DNA of 64,000 nucleotides, taken from NCBI GenBank assembly GCA_039707655.1, contig CM077665.1, positions 439,951,531 through 440,015,530 on the forward strand, in the 5' to 3' direction. Under the pieces are notes generated by a model, which saw only the letters and a program-made list of their open reading frames with translations, did not search any database and was not told where the DNA came from. Positions 1-11,852 of the stretch are shown in pieces. Within the stretch, counting starts at the first letter, position 1, and the number at the start of each line of letters is the position of its first letter. A program made the translations under genes and the position numbers. This DNA comes from Elymus sibiricus (taxonomy: Eukaryota; Streptophyta; Magnoliopsida; Poales; Poaceae).

Positions 1-1
1 G

Positions 2-166
2 AGGCCCTCTTCATCAGCTCCTGCTACTGTCACCTCAGCTCCATCAGCTCCAGTTCCTCCAGTTGCCACTCCAACTCCATCCACGACATCTGCAGAGATC
101 TTCGCCGACGCTGTTCTCTCGACTCCTTCATCAACAACCGGAGGAGATCAGCCCAAGAACGCTTAG
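2..166 (+). CDS. C-terminus of the extra (post-pol) ORF of element A, partial
   Basis: An open frame enters from the left edge and ends with TAG at 164-166, giving 54 residues. It is very rich in Ser, Pro, Ala and Thr and ends in the residues GGDQPKNA. It is followed by a GGGGGAGAAG tract and then the PPT and LTR. By analogy with C1 it is probably the tail of the additional ORF that SIRE-like Copia elements carry after pol. No domain can be recognised in so short a piece, and the frame could be fortuitous, although the low-complexity composition ending at a stop before the purine tract is typical. Confidence 0.45.
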   Translation, partial: RPSSSAPATVTSAPSAPVPPVATPTPSTTSAEIFADAVLSTPSSTTGGDQPKNA

Positions 167-630
167 ATATATGCCTTTAAACTTTTTGGTAACTTGTTGC
201 CAAAGGGGGAGAAGTGTATATAGATCTTTAGGCTTCGAGTGAGAAAGCGTTTGGTTTTTATTGCTTTTTCAAAACATTTGATCTTTTGGTTGCTTATGAC
301 ACACGTTTGTTGGTGTTTTGATCATACGCTTAATGTGTGCTACTATTTCCTATCATTATGCTACTTATGAGATGATCTTTCACCTTTGCTTGATTGTGTT
401 GTGCTATGATGTTCACCCTTATTATTCTCGCACACCACCAAGTTGTATGTGACATGGAAGAACTGCCCCATGTACCTAATCGATTGTGCATTTGCATTCA
501 AACGCAAATTTATAAATAATGCACAAATTTAGGGGGAGCTCTTGCTTATCACATACTTCTCAAAGCGACGATTATATTCATTGATTATATCTTTGTCGAT
601 GCCTTGATCTATATGTTGTCATCAATTACC

Positions 631-644
631 AAAAAGGGGGAGAT
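631..644 (+). other. Polypurine tract of element A
   Basis: A14-nt purine-rich run (aaaaagggggagat) directly abuts the LTR start TGAAAG at 645. It is the expected primer for plus-strand DNA synthesis, and an identical tract precedes the C1 LTR at 43757-43770. Confidence 0.8.
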
Positions 645-2163
645 TGAAAGCACATTTGCTCCCTTGGTGGTTTTGGTAATTAATAACAACATATAAGTCA
701 TTGAACTGATGTTTCCACTAAGTATATTTCAGGAAAGTTCAATGATAGGAATGGCAAAAGGATTGTGGAGATTGTGGAAATACCCCAAGATGCAAGGAAA
801 TGGATTGGCAAAGCTTCAAGCAAGAGGACTCTACATTTTACATTTGTGAGAAATCACTTTGAGTCCATAGGAAAGCCAATACCATTAAAAGGAGGTAAGG
901 TTTTGTTGGTGAACAAAATGCTCATATGTGCACAAGTGATAGTCACCAAAAACACCCACAAGCTCTTCCACAAAAGTATGTCCAAAGTCAAATATCCAAA
1001 ATCGGTGCAACCAACACTTTCCACTCGGTGCCACCGATTCCCAAACTCAGACAGACCTAAGCCAAACCCTAGCTTTTCGGTGCAACCGATTCTACTTCGG
1101 TGCCACCGAGTTTAGGTTGCCAACTTTCTGTTACGCAAATTCACAATATCGGTACCACCGAGATTGTTGGATCAGCGTCACCGAGAATGGCAATCTGACC
1201 GTTGGTCACCTTATCAGTGCAACCGAGTTTCCTATATCGGTCTCACCGAGATTCAAAAGTTGCCACCTTTTGGTCACTTCGGTACCACCGAGATTAACAC
1301 ATCGGTGTCACCGAGTTGGTCATTTTGTGTGTAACGGTTGGATTTTTGGGGATGCCTATATATACCCCTTCACCACCACCCACTCGAAAGAGAAGCACTC
1401 AGAACTATTCCATACTTGCCCCATCCAGTTTTCTGAGAGAGAACCACCTACACTTGTGTTGAGGTCAAGATCATCCACTCCAACCATATGGATCTTGATT
1501 TCTAGCCTCCCCAAGTTTCTTTCCACCAATCCCATCTCTTCCACCAAGCCAAATCTGTGAGAGAGTGATTGTGTGTTGAGGAGTCTATCATCTTGAAGCA
1601 CAAGAGCAAGGAGTTCATCATCATTGCCGAGCCTATTACCTTTTGGAGGGTGGTGCCTCCTAGATTGGTTAGGTGTCGCTTGGGAGCCTCCTACTTCGTG
1701 TTGTGGAGTTGAACCAAGAAGTTTGTAAGGGCAAGGAGATCGCCTACTTCGTGAAGATCTACCCATAGTGAGGCTAGTCCTTCGTGGATGGAAGCCATTA
1801 TGAAATAGTCAAGGTTGCTACTTCGTGGACCCTTATGGGTGGAGCCCTCCGTGGACTCTCGCGACCGTTACCCTCCGTGGGTTGAAGACTCCATAAACGT
1901 GGATGTACGAAAGCACCACCTATCGGAACCACGGGAAAAATCATCGTGTCTACAATTGCGTTTGATCCTCCTCCCTATCCTTTCTACTCATGCTTGTTGT
2001 TACTTTCCGCTGCTATACTCTTAGACATGCATGTGTAGGGTGTACTTGACTTGCCATAAATGCTAAAAACTGCCAACTCTAAAATTTGGGAAAAGGTAGA
2101 ATTTTTATTTGGTCAAGTAGTCTAATCACCCCCCCCCCCTCTAGACATACTTTCGGTCCTACA
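645..2163 (+). repeat. 3' LTR of element A
   Basis: The 1519-bp LTR starts TGAAAG and ends CCTACA. Much of it is repeated, diverged, at 56012-57196, which confirms it as a repeat family. The U3-like part holds about ten copies of a near-palindrome TCGGTnnnACCGA (about 1002-1317), followed by a TATA box (tatatata, 1357-1364). The 3' portion has a C-homopolymer (about 2129-2139) just before the end. The LTR is outside C1 coding sequence and carries no convincing ORF; the short frames across 765-2024 are not conserved in the second copy. Confidence 0.8.
1357..1364 (+). promoter_or_regulatory. TATA box of element A LTR
   Basis: The sequence tatatata lies about 40 bp after the last TCGGTnnnACCGA motif. 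The same TATA with its flanks recurs in the second LTR copy near 56575. It probably drives LTR transcription to the right. Confidence 0.55.
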
Positions 2164-3684
2164 ACAACCTTTACGTGGTTGATTTCTCTAAAGAGAAAAC
2201 ACATCTTGCAACATGCCTAATGGCCAAGGCTAACGTGGGGTGGCTATGGCACCGACGGCTAGCCCACGTGGGTATGAGAAACTTGCAAGCTCTCTTAAAT
2301 GGGGAGCACATCCTTGGACTAACCAATGTGTCTTTTGCCAAAGAATGTCCTTGTAGTGCTTGCATTGCCGGAAACCTTCATGAGAAAGCCCATAAAGTGA
2401 AGACTATCATTTCCACCTCGAGGCCCTTAGAGCTCCTCCACATGGATCTCTTTGGTCCCCCATCTTATGATAGTTTGGGAGGAAGAAGGTATTGTCTTGT
2501 CATTGTTGATGATTTTACAAGATATACATGGGTATTCTTCTTCAAGACAAAATATGAGACCCAAGAAACATTCATCAACTTTGCCAAAGAAGCTCAACGT
2601 CAACATGAGTGTGAGATCAACGCAATTCGAAGTGACAATGGGATAGAGTTCAAAAACTATACCATGGATGAGTTCTTGGGCGATGAAGGGATCAAGCACC
2701 AATATGCCAAGGTTTATACTCCCCAACAAAATTGTGTTGCGGAAAGGAAGAACCGGACTCTTATTGAAATGGCTAGGACCATGCTTGACGAGTACAAGTC
2801 TCCATACAAGCTTTGGGCCGAAACCATAAACACCGCGTGTCATGCATCAAACCGACTTTATCTCCGCAAGCTCAAGAACAAGACCCCATATGAACTTCTC
2901 ATTGGGAGAAAACCCAACGTCAAATACTTTCGGGTATTCGTTTGTAAGTGTTTCATTCTAAACAAGAAATTCCGTTTAGCTAAATTTGAGTCTAAAATTT
3001 ATGAGGGCATATTTGTTGGATATGCCTCAAATTCTCATGCTTACCGTGTTCTCAATAAATCCACCGGGTGTATTGAGGAGACGGTAAATGTGGAGTTTGA
3101 TGAAGATAACGGCTCTCGTGTGGAGCAAATTGTTCCTAGTGTTGTAGGTGATGAGGCTCCTTCACAAGCTATAAGTACCATGGGATAGGCCACATTCTTC
3201 CACAAGAAATACCCCCAAGTCCAAGTAGAAGAAGAAGGAGTAAGAGCCCCTCTTGTGGAATCCCCACAAGGGAAGTCATCACCGCCACCACAAGTGCAAG
3301 ATGCTTTGACAGATCATGAACCTATTCAAGAACAAGAACAAGTCCCTCATGTTCCCGAGCAAGATCAAGGACAATCTCAACCAAGTTGTGAGGAACCAAA
3401 TATTGAGGTCCAAGAAGTTGCTCAAGAGAATAGGCAAGATCAAGGACAAGCTCAACCAAGTGGTGTAGTCCCAAACCTTGAGGTCCAAGATGTTGTCCAA
3501 GACAAGGATCAAGATCAAGCCCAACCTCAAGTTCAAAAAATTGAAGTTGTGAAGAAAAGGGTGTCTGCTAGGCTCAAAGGTGTCCCACCACAAGTGCCTT
3601 CTACCATACCACAACCACCCGTCCAAGAAGTTGAGGTTGTAAAGAGGAGGGTGTCCGCAAGGCTCAAGCAAGCCCAATGCAAAG
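2164..3684 (+). pseudogene. C1 Copia polyprotein, integrase part (5' truncated by element A)
   Basis: The frame begins inside the GAG-pre-integrase region and shows the HHCC-type zinc motif (WHRRLAHVG with CPCSAC). The integrase core follows with all three catalytic acids: D in HMDLFGP, D in IRSDNG and E in VAERKNRT. Integrase inserts retroelement cDNA in the nucleus. The first frame stops at 3186-3188; the expected text after TMG (residues IGHILPQE) is in another frame, so a 1-nt deletion near 3183 is more likely than a point mutation. A Gln/Pro/Val-rich linker with two VKKRVSARLK-like repeats follows to 3684, where element G is inserted. Gag and the protease lie left of the window, beyond element A. 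Confidence 0.9.
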
Positions 3685-4233
3685 TGTCGTGGTTTTGTCA
3701 CGGTATATGTCCTCGTGCCAGGACTTAGGTGTGAGGCCATCGCCGACGGGTGGCGACTCAAAGAGATCGAATGAGAACGGGAGGCGGGTTTACCCAGGTT
3801 CGTCCCCTCCAATGGAGGTAATAGCCTGTGTCCTGCTTTGTGTCTATATTAATGGAGATCTTGATTACAAGGATGTGGGACCGCTAACCTAGCTTTCGAG
3901 GATGTCTAACTTGGGTCTATTGGCCTCAGGGGCTCGCCTTTATATACAGGTCGAGAACCTGAGTCCTACAAGAGTCCGAGTCATATTACGACCCCGTGAC
4001 CTAACACGTCTCTATCTTGTCTTGCCTCTCAAGCAAGGAAAGCCTTTGACGTCTTCCACCTCTTGGGCTCCAAGCCATCGTCTTCATCTGTTGGGCCGCC
4101 ATCCAGCTTACCGGTAAATCATCTTATCCTCTCTGTCGTCACAGCACGGCCCATCTTGAGCATCATCATTAAGCCGCCAGTATGTTGACCTGGCCCACCA
4201 GGCGGGTCACACCGTGGGGTTGTATCCCCGACA
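3685..4233 (-). repeat. 3' LTR of element G
   Basis: A 549-bp LTR, near-identical to 30582-31150. On the minus strand it carries a TATATAAA box (plus tttatata, 3939-3946). It lacks the roughly 20-bp tandem duplication seen in the other LTR near 31073-31110. Confidence 0.85.
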
Positions 4234-5261
4234 TTAGGCCCCAGGTTGATTTGAATTCGTTCATGTCAATCTTCCTCAACTTTATCAGGCGGCTTACGTT
4301 CTGCTTATATTTATGTCTTATCAGTGTCCCCAAATGTCGGCTTATGATACTTCCTGACTTGTCAGTTTTCCAATGTCCGCCAACCAATGATATCATACGT
4401 CAGAGACTCAGAGGTCAGTGGTGATTTCTCAATGAATCTGACCGTATCCACATTTCCCGAAAATCGAGGCATCGTCGCTTTCAAAATTTACTGTGTCGCC
4501 TTGATTTTCGCACCTGCCATTTCAACTTCTACTCTTTCCTTATTAAATACTTACCGCAGGGCTCCTTTTTCACTTTCACCACGCCCCTCTTGCTTCTTCT
4601 TCCTCGCGCTCGAGTGCTCCACTGAACCACTGTTCGGTCGTCGCCGGAGATCAGCTTTGCGAACGCCACGACGCCAAGCTTCCGTCGAGTTCGAACTGCT
4701 CGTCCGATCACTCGTCTTCTACGCCCCCGATTCCTTCTATGAGGTAACCTCCTTTCCTCTTTAGATCCATAGTAGTTCATCGGAGTTCTTCATGTATCGA
4801 GTAGTTCTTCTTCAAGCTTACTACCATTGTTTGTTTCGCATCTCCAACTCCGTGATTTGCTTTGTAGAAATAGAGCGGTTTGAATCATAGATTCATTTCC
4901 TGTATAACATCTCCAAATCTCCCCTTAGAATACGCACATTAGGTCATTGTCGCTTCCCAAGTTGCGCACTAGGGTTAGAGAATATCTTTTTTCCCAAATC
5001 TTTTTTAGATCCATAATTATAGCTTCTCCAATAGAAACTTGTTTCCTTCCGCACTTAGTGACAACTGGACGCCTTATGCTTCAGAATGGACTGGCCATAT
5101 TTTTTGCCGGCTTATAATTTTTACCCGCCATGCTTCAATTTTGCCAAATCAACCATGCTATTCTTATAGGGCGAGTCATACCCCCATAAATGTTTTTAAG
5201 ACCATCTACCTCAGTAATATTATTTAAGCTGCACCTTTTTATTCCATTCAGGTAGCTCGCC

Positions 5262-8200
5262 ATGTCGAAAACTTCCTCTTGCAACTGGTGACTTCCCAAG
5301 TCTCTGAAGCCATCCTTCAAGACTACCAAAAACAAGGATATTTACCACCTAAGGAAATAATTGGCTGGCGGCCTGCCTTCGGAGAAGAGATCCCTAAGCC
5401 GGCAGAAGGAGAGGTGGTGATTTTCTTGGACCATCTTCTCAGAGGTTTTTCTCCCCCGGGGTCAAAATTCTTCCGGGACGCCTCAGGACTTGGCTCCCAA
5501 TTCTGCATTAAACCTCTGCCAGTTCCAAGTACTCTGCGAGGTGTATCTTTAAGTAGAACCCTTTGTCTCCCTTTTTAGGGAGTTTTTCTACTTAAACCGC
5601 CAAACTGAATGCGCCGATGGCCCTTGTCACGAACTTGGTGGGATCTCAATCCAGAGGAGGAGTGATGTCGTCTTCCCTGCTGCCACCCTGCCAAGTCACC
5701 CAAAGGGTTGGAACAAGAATTGGTTCTACTGTCAAAACACGGCCCCAACTGATGAGACCCCCTGCCGGGTTATAGGCCAGACCGTCTTCCATGACCTTTG
5801 AGCTGCCTGGTTGGTCTTCTTAAGAAGAGCGTGCGCAACACGCCCATATATATATCCAAGGCTGAGGGCCTTAGTAGCCAACGGTTTAACTGGGGTGGAC
5901 CTGGCTCGGTGTTGGGTATCTTGGAGCATTCTGCCTTTAAGCCGCCGAAGCGGCTTGATGCATACTTATTCTGGCGAATTGAACGATCCCCAGAGGTTTA
6001 ACAACATCACTTTAGATGCCGACGAAGTAAATCAACTGGTGAAGAAACTTTTGGGCGAAAGTTTGTCCGTTTGCAGCCAAGATGGAATGAAGCCCTTTTA
6101 TACTCATAACCCGGCTCCTCTCGTAAGGACTTTTGACGATTTTACATCTAATTTTCACCAATGATTTCTCTTTTAATCTTCTCACCACTTACCTGTTATT
6201 TCATTCTCAACTCAACAGGCCAACTCTCCATTTTGGTGTAAGAAACGAGCGAAAGTCGCCGCCAAGAAGACCAAGGCCCCCCCAAGTTTCAAAGAAAGAT
6301 AAGGCGGTCGTTAAGGAGTCATCTCCCATGGATGAGTCAGAGACAGCCAGGGCTCAATCAGAGGTACAAATCAATTTCCTTTAACTATGCTTTATTGAAT
6401 TCAGCTAACATCTCTTTTCCTTAGGGTGATGTTGATATGATCCCGTCTGAAGATGTTGAGGTAATTTCGATCTCCTCCGGCTCAGAACCCTTATCGCCCA
6501 GGAAAACAAGGCGGGTTATTCAGAAGGTACGTTTTTCTCACCCGGATGCTCATTTGGATCCCAATTTTATTTTGAAGAAAACTCAACATATGTCAAAACT
6601 CAAGACCTGAAGTGGTAGCGGCGATCTTGCATCCGGTTTACCCAACAAGCTGGCTGCTCGCAAGCGTCCATCACAAGTATCTTTCCACCTTATTCTTCTT
6701 TTCTCCGTAGCTGTCTTTAATTTATTGATCTCTTCAATCATTTAAATCTATAACCAGGAGTCGCCACCTTCGTCGGACGACTCAACTGCTTCTAAGCTGC
6801 CACCACTTGTGATCAACCCGGGGTGAGTTCCTCTCTTGTTGAATTTTTACCTTTACATGCTCTTTAGCACTTCACTGATAATGTCTCCTCATTTCATAGG
6901 GCCCAGGCCAAGTCTAAGAAGAGGAAGGCTGGCGGGTCGTCAACCAATCCTGAGGCCCCTAAGCCGGGAAATCCTGCCTCTGCTGCTCCCAAAGTTCAGG
7001 CGAGTCATCCTGATGATCATCAGGAGACTCAAATTGATGTTACTCCTCAACCTGATCCACCAAGTCCCAATGTTGTGGGCGTTGAGGCTGACCCGGTGAT
7101 GAATTCTGACCCGCCTAGTCCTCCCAAGACAGCTGAAGAAGCTCCTAGCGGCAAGAACGAGGAGGTTGTCATTACTGGGTCGGGCTATGCCATCCCTGGG
7201 GTCTCAAAAGTGTTGACCAAGATTGTTGCTAAGGACGAACCAGAACTGCCAGGCAAAGGCAAAACCAAGCTGGAGCTTCTAAACTATGAGAGCATGAGCG
7301 CTGAAGAACTCCATGCTGGTTACCTGGATCGCCTTGCCACAAGCCGGGAGATGGAAGTCGGCTATGTTAGTATGATGAAAAACAAATATGAGGTATGTTG
7401 CTCTCCATTGTACTTGATGTATCCCTACCAAGCCCCCAAAGGGCCGGCTCAATTTCTTGATTTGAGTCGGGTCTTTGATAACCATAACTGTAATTTTCAA
7501 CCTGTAGCCCCCAAGGGCCGGCTCATCTTCATGAGATGAGTCGGGTCTTATAATATTTCGAAGAATTCGACCTTTAGCCCCCAAGGGCCAGCTCATCTTC
7601 TTGAGATGATTCGAGTCTTATAATATTTTGAAGAATTCGACCTTTAGCCCCCAAGGGCTGGCTCATCTTCATGAGATGAGTCGGGTCTTTGCCATATCAG
7701 GCTTGATAAAACTGATATGCATTAGCCCCCAAGTGTCAAGGATATTGCTTACAGTTTGCTTGAGACTTGTCTTAATCCTTCATTACATAAGATTGAAACT
7801 TGCGCTCTTCATTGCTATTGAATATCCTGGCTCTTTTATGCAGAAGGCCTTACGGGAAGCCGAGTCAAGTGTGACCGGCTTGAAGAAAAAATTGGAAATA
7901 GGGCAAAGCGCCCAAGCCGCCGCTAAAGAGAAACTGCGCCTCGCTTTGGAGGAATTGGACAAAATCAAGGTGCTTTTTGAAACACAAAAGGAAACCTTTG
8001 ATGCTGAGAAGACCACCTTGCTGAAGCGCGCAGAGAGTGCGGAGGGCCAGTTGAAGCCCGTTGCCGAAGAATTGGTCGGGTTAAAGCGACATATTGCCAC
8101 TATGACTCAGGCTATCTTTCGTAAGTCGCCCGTTGTAACTTGCAAAAACTTCACGTTTTGTAGGTATAACTTCTGACGGCTTTGATGCTCACCTTGTTTT

Positions 8201-8889
8201 TTGCAGGCCCCAGAACTTCCAACTTCCAAGATAATAGTTTACTTATGCTGAAAGCCGTGTATACTCTAGTTGAGCAACTTTACACCGGAGGCCGTCTTAC
8301 CATCAAAGCTGTAATGGGGGAGAAAGAACCAGTGACACTCATCAAGGATATGTTGAAAGTGCTTTCCACTATTCCCAAGAAAATCGATGAACTAAAAATA
8401 TCAGCCGCCTGCTCTGGTGTGACCGCTGCTTTGAGCCGGGCTTTCACCTATCCCAACGAGCTTGATCCAGAAGAAATGGCCAGAGGCTTTCCTGAGCTTA
8501 AGGATGACGGCACAGCTTTTGGCAAACCTGACTACCTAAAGTGCGTCAAGACGGCTCAAGTGCTGGCCACGCGACTCATTGCTGGGATGGGCTTAACAAA
8601 ATATCAGGCGGCTTATGACATGAGCAACTCGCAAATTCAGCCACCCAGTTTTATATCAGTGGATCTGGTTCCTCAGCGCCGTAAGCATACTTTCGCTCCT
8701 GAAGTTGACCCGTCCCCTATTACAAATGAAGAGGCTATATTCCACGCCCTAACCCATTCTAACTGGGACGTGGACAATCTTCAGATCGTAGAGCCCGCAG
8801 AGGCAGCGGAGGATGACCCGGAGGCGGCTCAGGAGAGGGAACAGCCCGAGGCTAACCCAGACTGCGAAGGAAACATAGCCCAGGCATGA
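5262..8889 (+). pseudogene. Antisense gene of element G, putative gypsy-type transposon protein (Transposase_28-like)
   Basis: This is a plus-strand, intron-containing gene opposite to gag. ATG at 5262 begins MSKTSSCNW. A decayed N-terminal domain follows with GYLPPKEIIGWR, EGEVVIFLDHLLRGF and SPPGSKFF, then fragments ending near 6119 (LANGLTGVDLARCWVSW, KDP/PQRFNN-like). From memory these fit the Pfam 'putative gypsy type transposon' family. Downstream exons are acidic or Lys-rich, with plausible GT-AG junctions near 6119, 6219, 6424, 6526, 7392, 7842 and 8120. They encode a coiled-coil part (about 7843-8100) and end in a clean last exon, 8207-8889, with stop TGA at 8887. Frameshifts at 5283, 5490 and about 5750 break it. 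Role unknown; because the C-terminal exon is undamaged, recent functional constraint cannot be excluded. Confidence 0.7.
7431..7745 (+). repeat. 70-bp tandem repeat inside an intron of the G antisense gene
   Basis: Units beginning agcccccaag start at 7431, 7506, 7576, 7646 and 7734. The three central ones are spaced at 70 bp and each holds a perfect short inverted repeat (ctcatct ... agatgag). The array lies between a donor at 7393 and an acceptor near 7842, so it should be spliced out. Confidence 0.8.
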
Positions 8890-10009
8890 TGTAAAAACAA
8901 TTTAAGTCGCCTGTAGCCCCCAAGTGTTGGGCCAAACAAATATTTGGTGACTCTTGATTGGAGTCTGTAATAGGAGTAGCTTTTCGTGGCTCCAGAAACT
9001 TTGTCATGCCTTCGTGCATGTTTTGCTTTGGTGAAGATGTTTAACCTTCAATTCCGCTGCCCTTTTTCCAATGATTGCATATTGCTTCACTCTTTTGCTT
9101 TCCTTGAATATTACTGCCATGCTTTGATGACCTTTTAGAGGATTTAGAGCCGGCAAAGAGATCTTGGTATCCAGAGCTTCAAACTTTGTTTGGATGATCT
9201 TTAACCAGTTGTAATACGGCGATGATCAGCAACCCAGACGTTTCTGCCTGAGCCGGCAATAACATTACCTCAAAATAATTGCGGTAGCCATTTCCAACAT
9301 CAAGTGTTGTGTTATAATCCGGCATAATAGGCTCGGCAACAAAGGACTGGCTTTCGAGGCTCAGTCAAACAAACCGGTTTTTAGACTCCAACCTGGTTTC
9401 AAAACCAAACTTGCATAATAAGCATAAATAATGATATCTTATTCGAATAGTGCCATGTCACGATGACATAATCATGTAAAAGATCTACCGGTTTTCGAGG
9501 CTCGACATAAAGACCGGCTTTCGAGGCTCGAGTCTTGCTTCAGTGAAGCGGGTATGATAACCCGTGGTTTATCCTAGCTTTTTGTATGTCGGCTCTCTCA
9601 TGACGCAAGCCTATGTTTTAACCTTAAGAAGTTTAGGGTCCCGGGTAAAGGATTGACTTCTAAGAGTACATGGGGTCACCTGATCGGAGTCGCATCAAGC
9701 ATACAGGCAGGTTTAACCACATATGGCGTTTTTCTTTTGTCGGGTCAAGAGGGTGAGAAAGCTGAACTCGATCAGTTGGAAGCCCCCAAATGCCCAATAT
9801 TTTTGTGGCGTTTTTGCCAGGTCACAAAGGTGAGAAAGCTAAACTCGATGAGTTGGAAGCCCCCATGTGCCCAATAAATAAAGACTCAAGCCAAGTTGGC
9901 GGCTGAAACGACAAGAACTCCAAATTTCGGGTAAGCCGGCTTTATTAAAATATAAATGAGTATAGAATTTGAAGGGGGAAAATACAAAAGTAAAGGAGCC
10001 GGTGACTCT
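8890..10009. other. Noncoding internal DNA of element G
   Basis: No convincing coding frame is visible. The stretch contains repeated phrases such as gcccccaagtg, ccggctttcgaggctcg and gttggaagcccccaa. It includes an imperfect 82-bp tandem duplication (9724-9805 and 9806-9887). The left TSD of W (actct, 10005-10009) ends it. Confidence 0.6.
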
Positions 10010-11597
10010 TGATACGTCTCCAACGTATCTATAATTTTTGATTGTTCCATGCTATTATATTATCTGTTTTGGAAGTTTTATATGCATTAATATGCTATTT
10101 ATATTATTTTTGGGACTAACCTATTAATCTAGTGCCTAGTGCCAGTTTCTGTTTTTTCCTTGTTTTTGAGTATTGCAGATAAGGAATATTAAACGGAGTC
10201 CAAACGGAATAAAATCTTCGGAATGATTTTTCTTGGACCAGAAGAAACCCGCCAGACTTGGAGATGAAGGCAGGAGACCTGCCGTGTGGTGACTAGCCAC
10301 CAGGGCGCGCCCTAGGGGGGGGGCGCGCCCCCTTCGCTTGTGGCCCCACGGCAGACCTCCTAACCCTATTCTTCGGCTTATAAATTCCCAAATATTCCCC
10401 CAATACCAAAAAGAGCCACGAAAATACTTTTCCGCCGCCGGAAGCCTCTGTTCCTGTGAGATCCCATCTTGGAGCCTTTTCCGGTAATCTGCCGGAGGGG
10501 GATTCGATAACGGAGGGCATCTACATCAACTCCATTGCCCCTCCGATGATGCGTGAGTAGTTCACCACAGACCTTCGGGTCCATAGCTAGTAGCTAGATG
10601 GCTTCTTCTCTCTCTTTGTTCTTCAATACCATGTTCTTCATGATCTTCATGGAGATCTATCCGATGTAATACTCTTTTGCGGTGTGTTTGTCGAGATCCG
10701 ATGAATTGTGGGTTTATGATCAGATTATCTATGAATATTATTTGAATCTTCTCTGAATTCTTATATGCATGATTTCATATCTTTGCAAGTATCTTCGAGT
10801 TATTGGTTTGGTTTGGCCAACTAGATTGGTAATTCTTGTAATGGGAGAAGTGCTTGGTTTTGGGTTCAATCTTGCGGTGTCCTCACCCTGTGACAAAGTA
10901 GGGGTAGCGAGGCACGTATTTGTATTGTTGCCATCGAGGATAAAAAGATGGGGTTTTCATCATATTGCTTGAGTTTATCCCTCTACATCATGTCATCTTA
11001 CTTAATGCGTTACTCTGTTCTTCATGAACTTAATACTCTAGATGCAGGCAGGAGTCGGTCGATGTGTGGAGCAATAGTAGTAGATGCAGAATCGTTTCGG
11101 TCTACTTGACACGGACGTGATGCCTATATGCATAATCATTGCCTTGGATATCGTCATAACTATGCACTTTTCTATCAATTGCTCGACAGTAATTTGTTCA
11201 CCCACCGTATTATTTGCCTTCAAGAGAGAAGCCTCTAGTGAAACCTATGGCCCCCGGGTCTATTTCCATATTATATTTTCAGATCTATAAACCAAAAATA
11301 CCAAAAATACTTTGCTGCAATCTTTTTACTTTTGTTTTACTTTTCGTTTTAGTAATCCTCTATATCTATCTCTATCAGATCTCATCCTTGCAAGTAACCG
11401 TGAAGGGATTGACAACCCCTTTATAGCGTTGGGTGCAAGTGTTTGATTATTTGTGTAGGTACATCTATTGGGTACTTGCTTGTATCTCCTACTGGATTGA
11501 TACCTTGGTTCTCAACAACTGAGGGAAATACTTATCTACTTTGCTGCATCACCCTTTCCTCTTCAAGGGAAAACCAACGCAAGCTCAAGAAGTAGCA
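10010..11597 (+). repeat. 5' LTR of element W
   Basis: A 1588-bp LTR with a TATAAA box at 10379-10384 (equivalent box in the 3' LTR near 15910). The two LTRs differ by only scattered substitutions in the stretches I compared, indicating a fairly recent insertion. Confidence 0.9.
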
Positions 11598-11608
11598 AGA
11601 AGGATTTC

Positions 11609-11626
11609 TGGCGCCGTTGCCGGGGA
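11609..11626 (+). other. Primer-binding site of element W
   Basis: The 18-mer tggcgccgttgccgggga lies 11 nt after the 5' LTR. It is the classic PBS form of plant gypsy elements of this type, probably primed by tRNA-Asp or tRNA-Arg. Confidence 0.8.
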
Positions 11627-11852
11627 GATCTACATCAAGCCTACCAAGTACTTATCACAAACTCATCTCTTGCATTTACATTATTTGCCATTTGCCTCTC
11701 GTTTTCCTCTCCCCCACTTCTAAAACGATTTTCAGAAAAAAAACCAAAAAGATTTGCCTTTTTATTCACCATCTTTTCCGTTTGCCTTTTTGCTTGTGTT
11801 GCTATGTGCCTTCTATTTTGCTTGCATCTTCGCTTGCTAAAAATCTATTGAT

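Larger units (their letters stand above)
1..2163 (+). mobile_element. Element A: 3' end of a SIRE-like Copia LTR retrotransposon
   Basis: This is the internal 3' end (1-644) plus the complete 3' LTR (645-2163) of an element whose body lies left of the window. A polypurine tract precedes the LTR, which starts TGAAAG and ends CCTACA. The Copia integrase reading frame of C1 starts immediately after the LTR, so A is inserted in C1 pol; the right TSD would be acaac at 2164-2168, with its partner outside the window. The layout (proline/serine-rich ORF end, a GGGGGAGAAG tract, noncoding spacer, PPT, LTR) matches the 3' end of C1. Assignment to the SIRE/Maximus lineage is inference from this layout. 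Confidence 0.75.
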
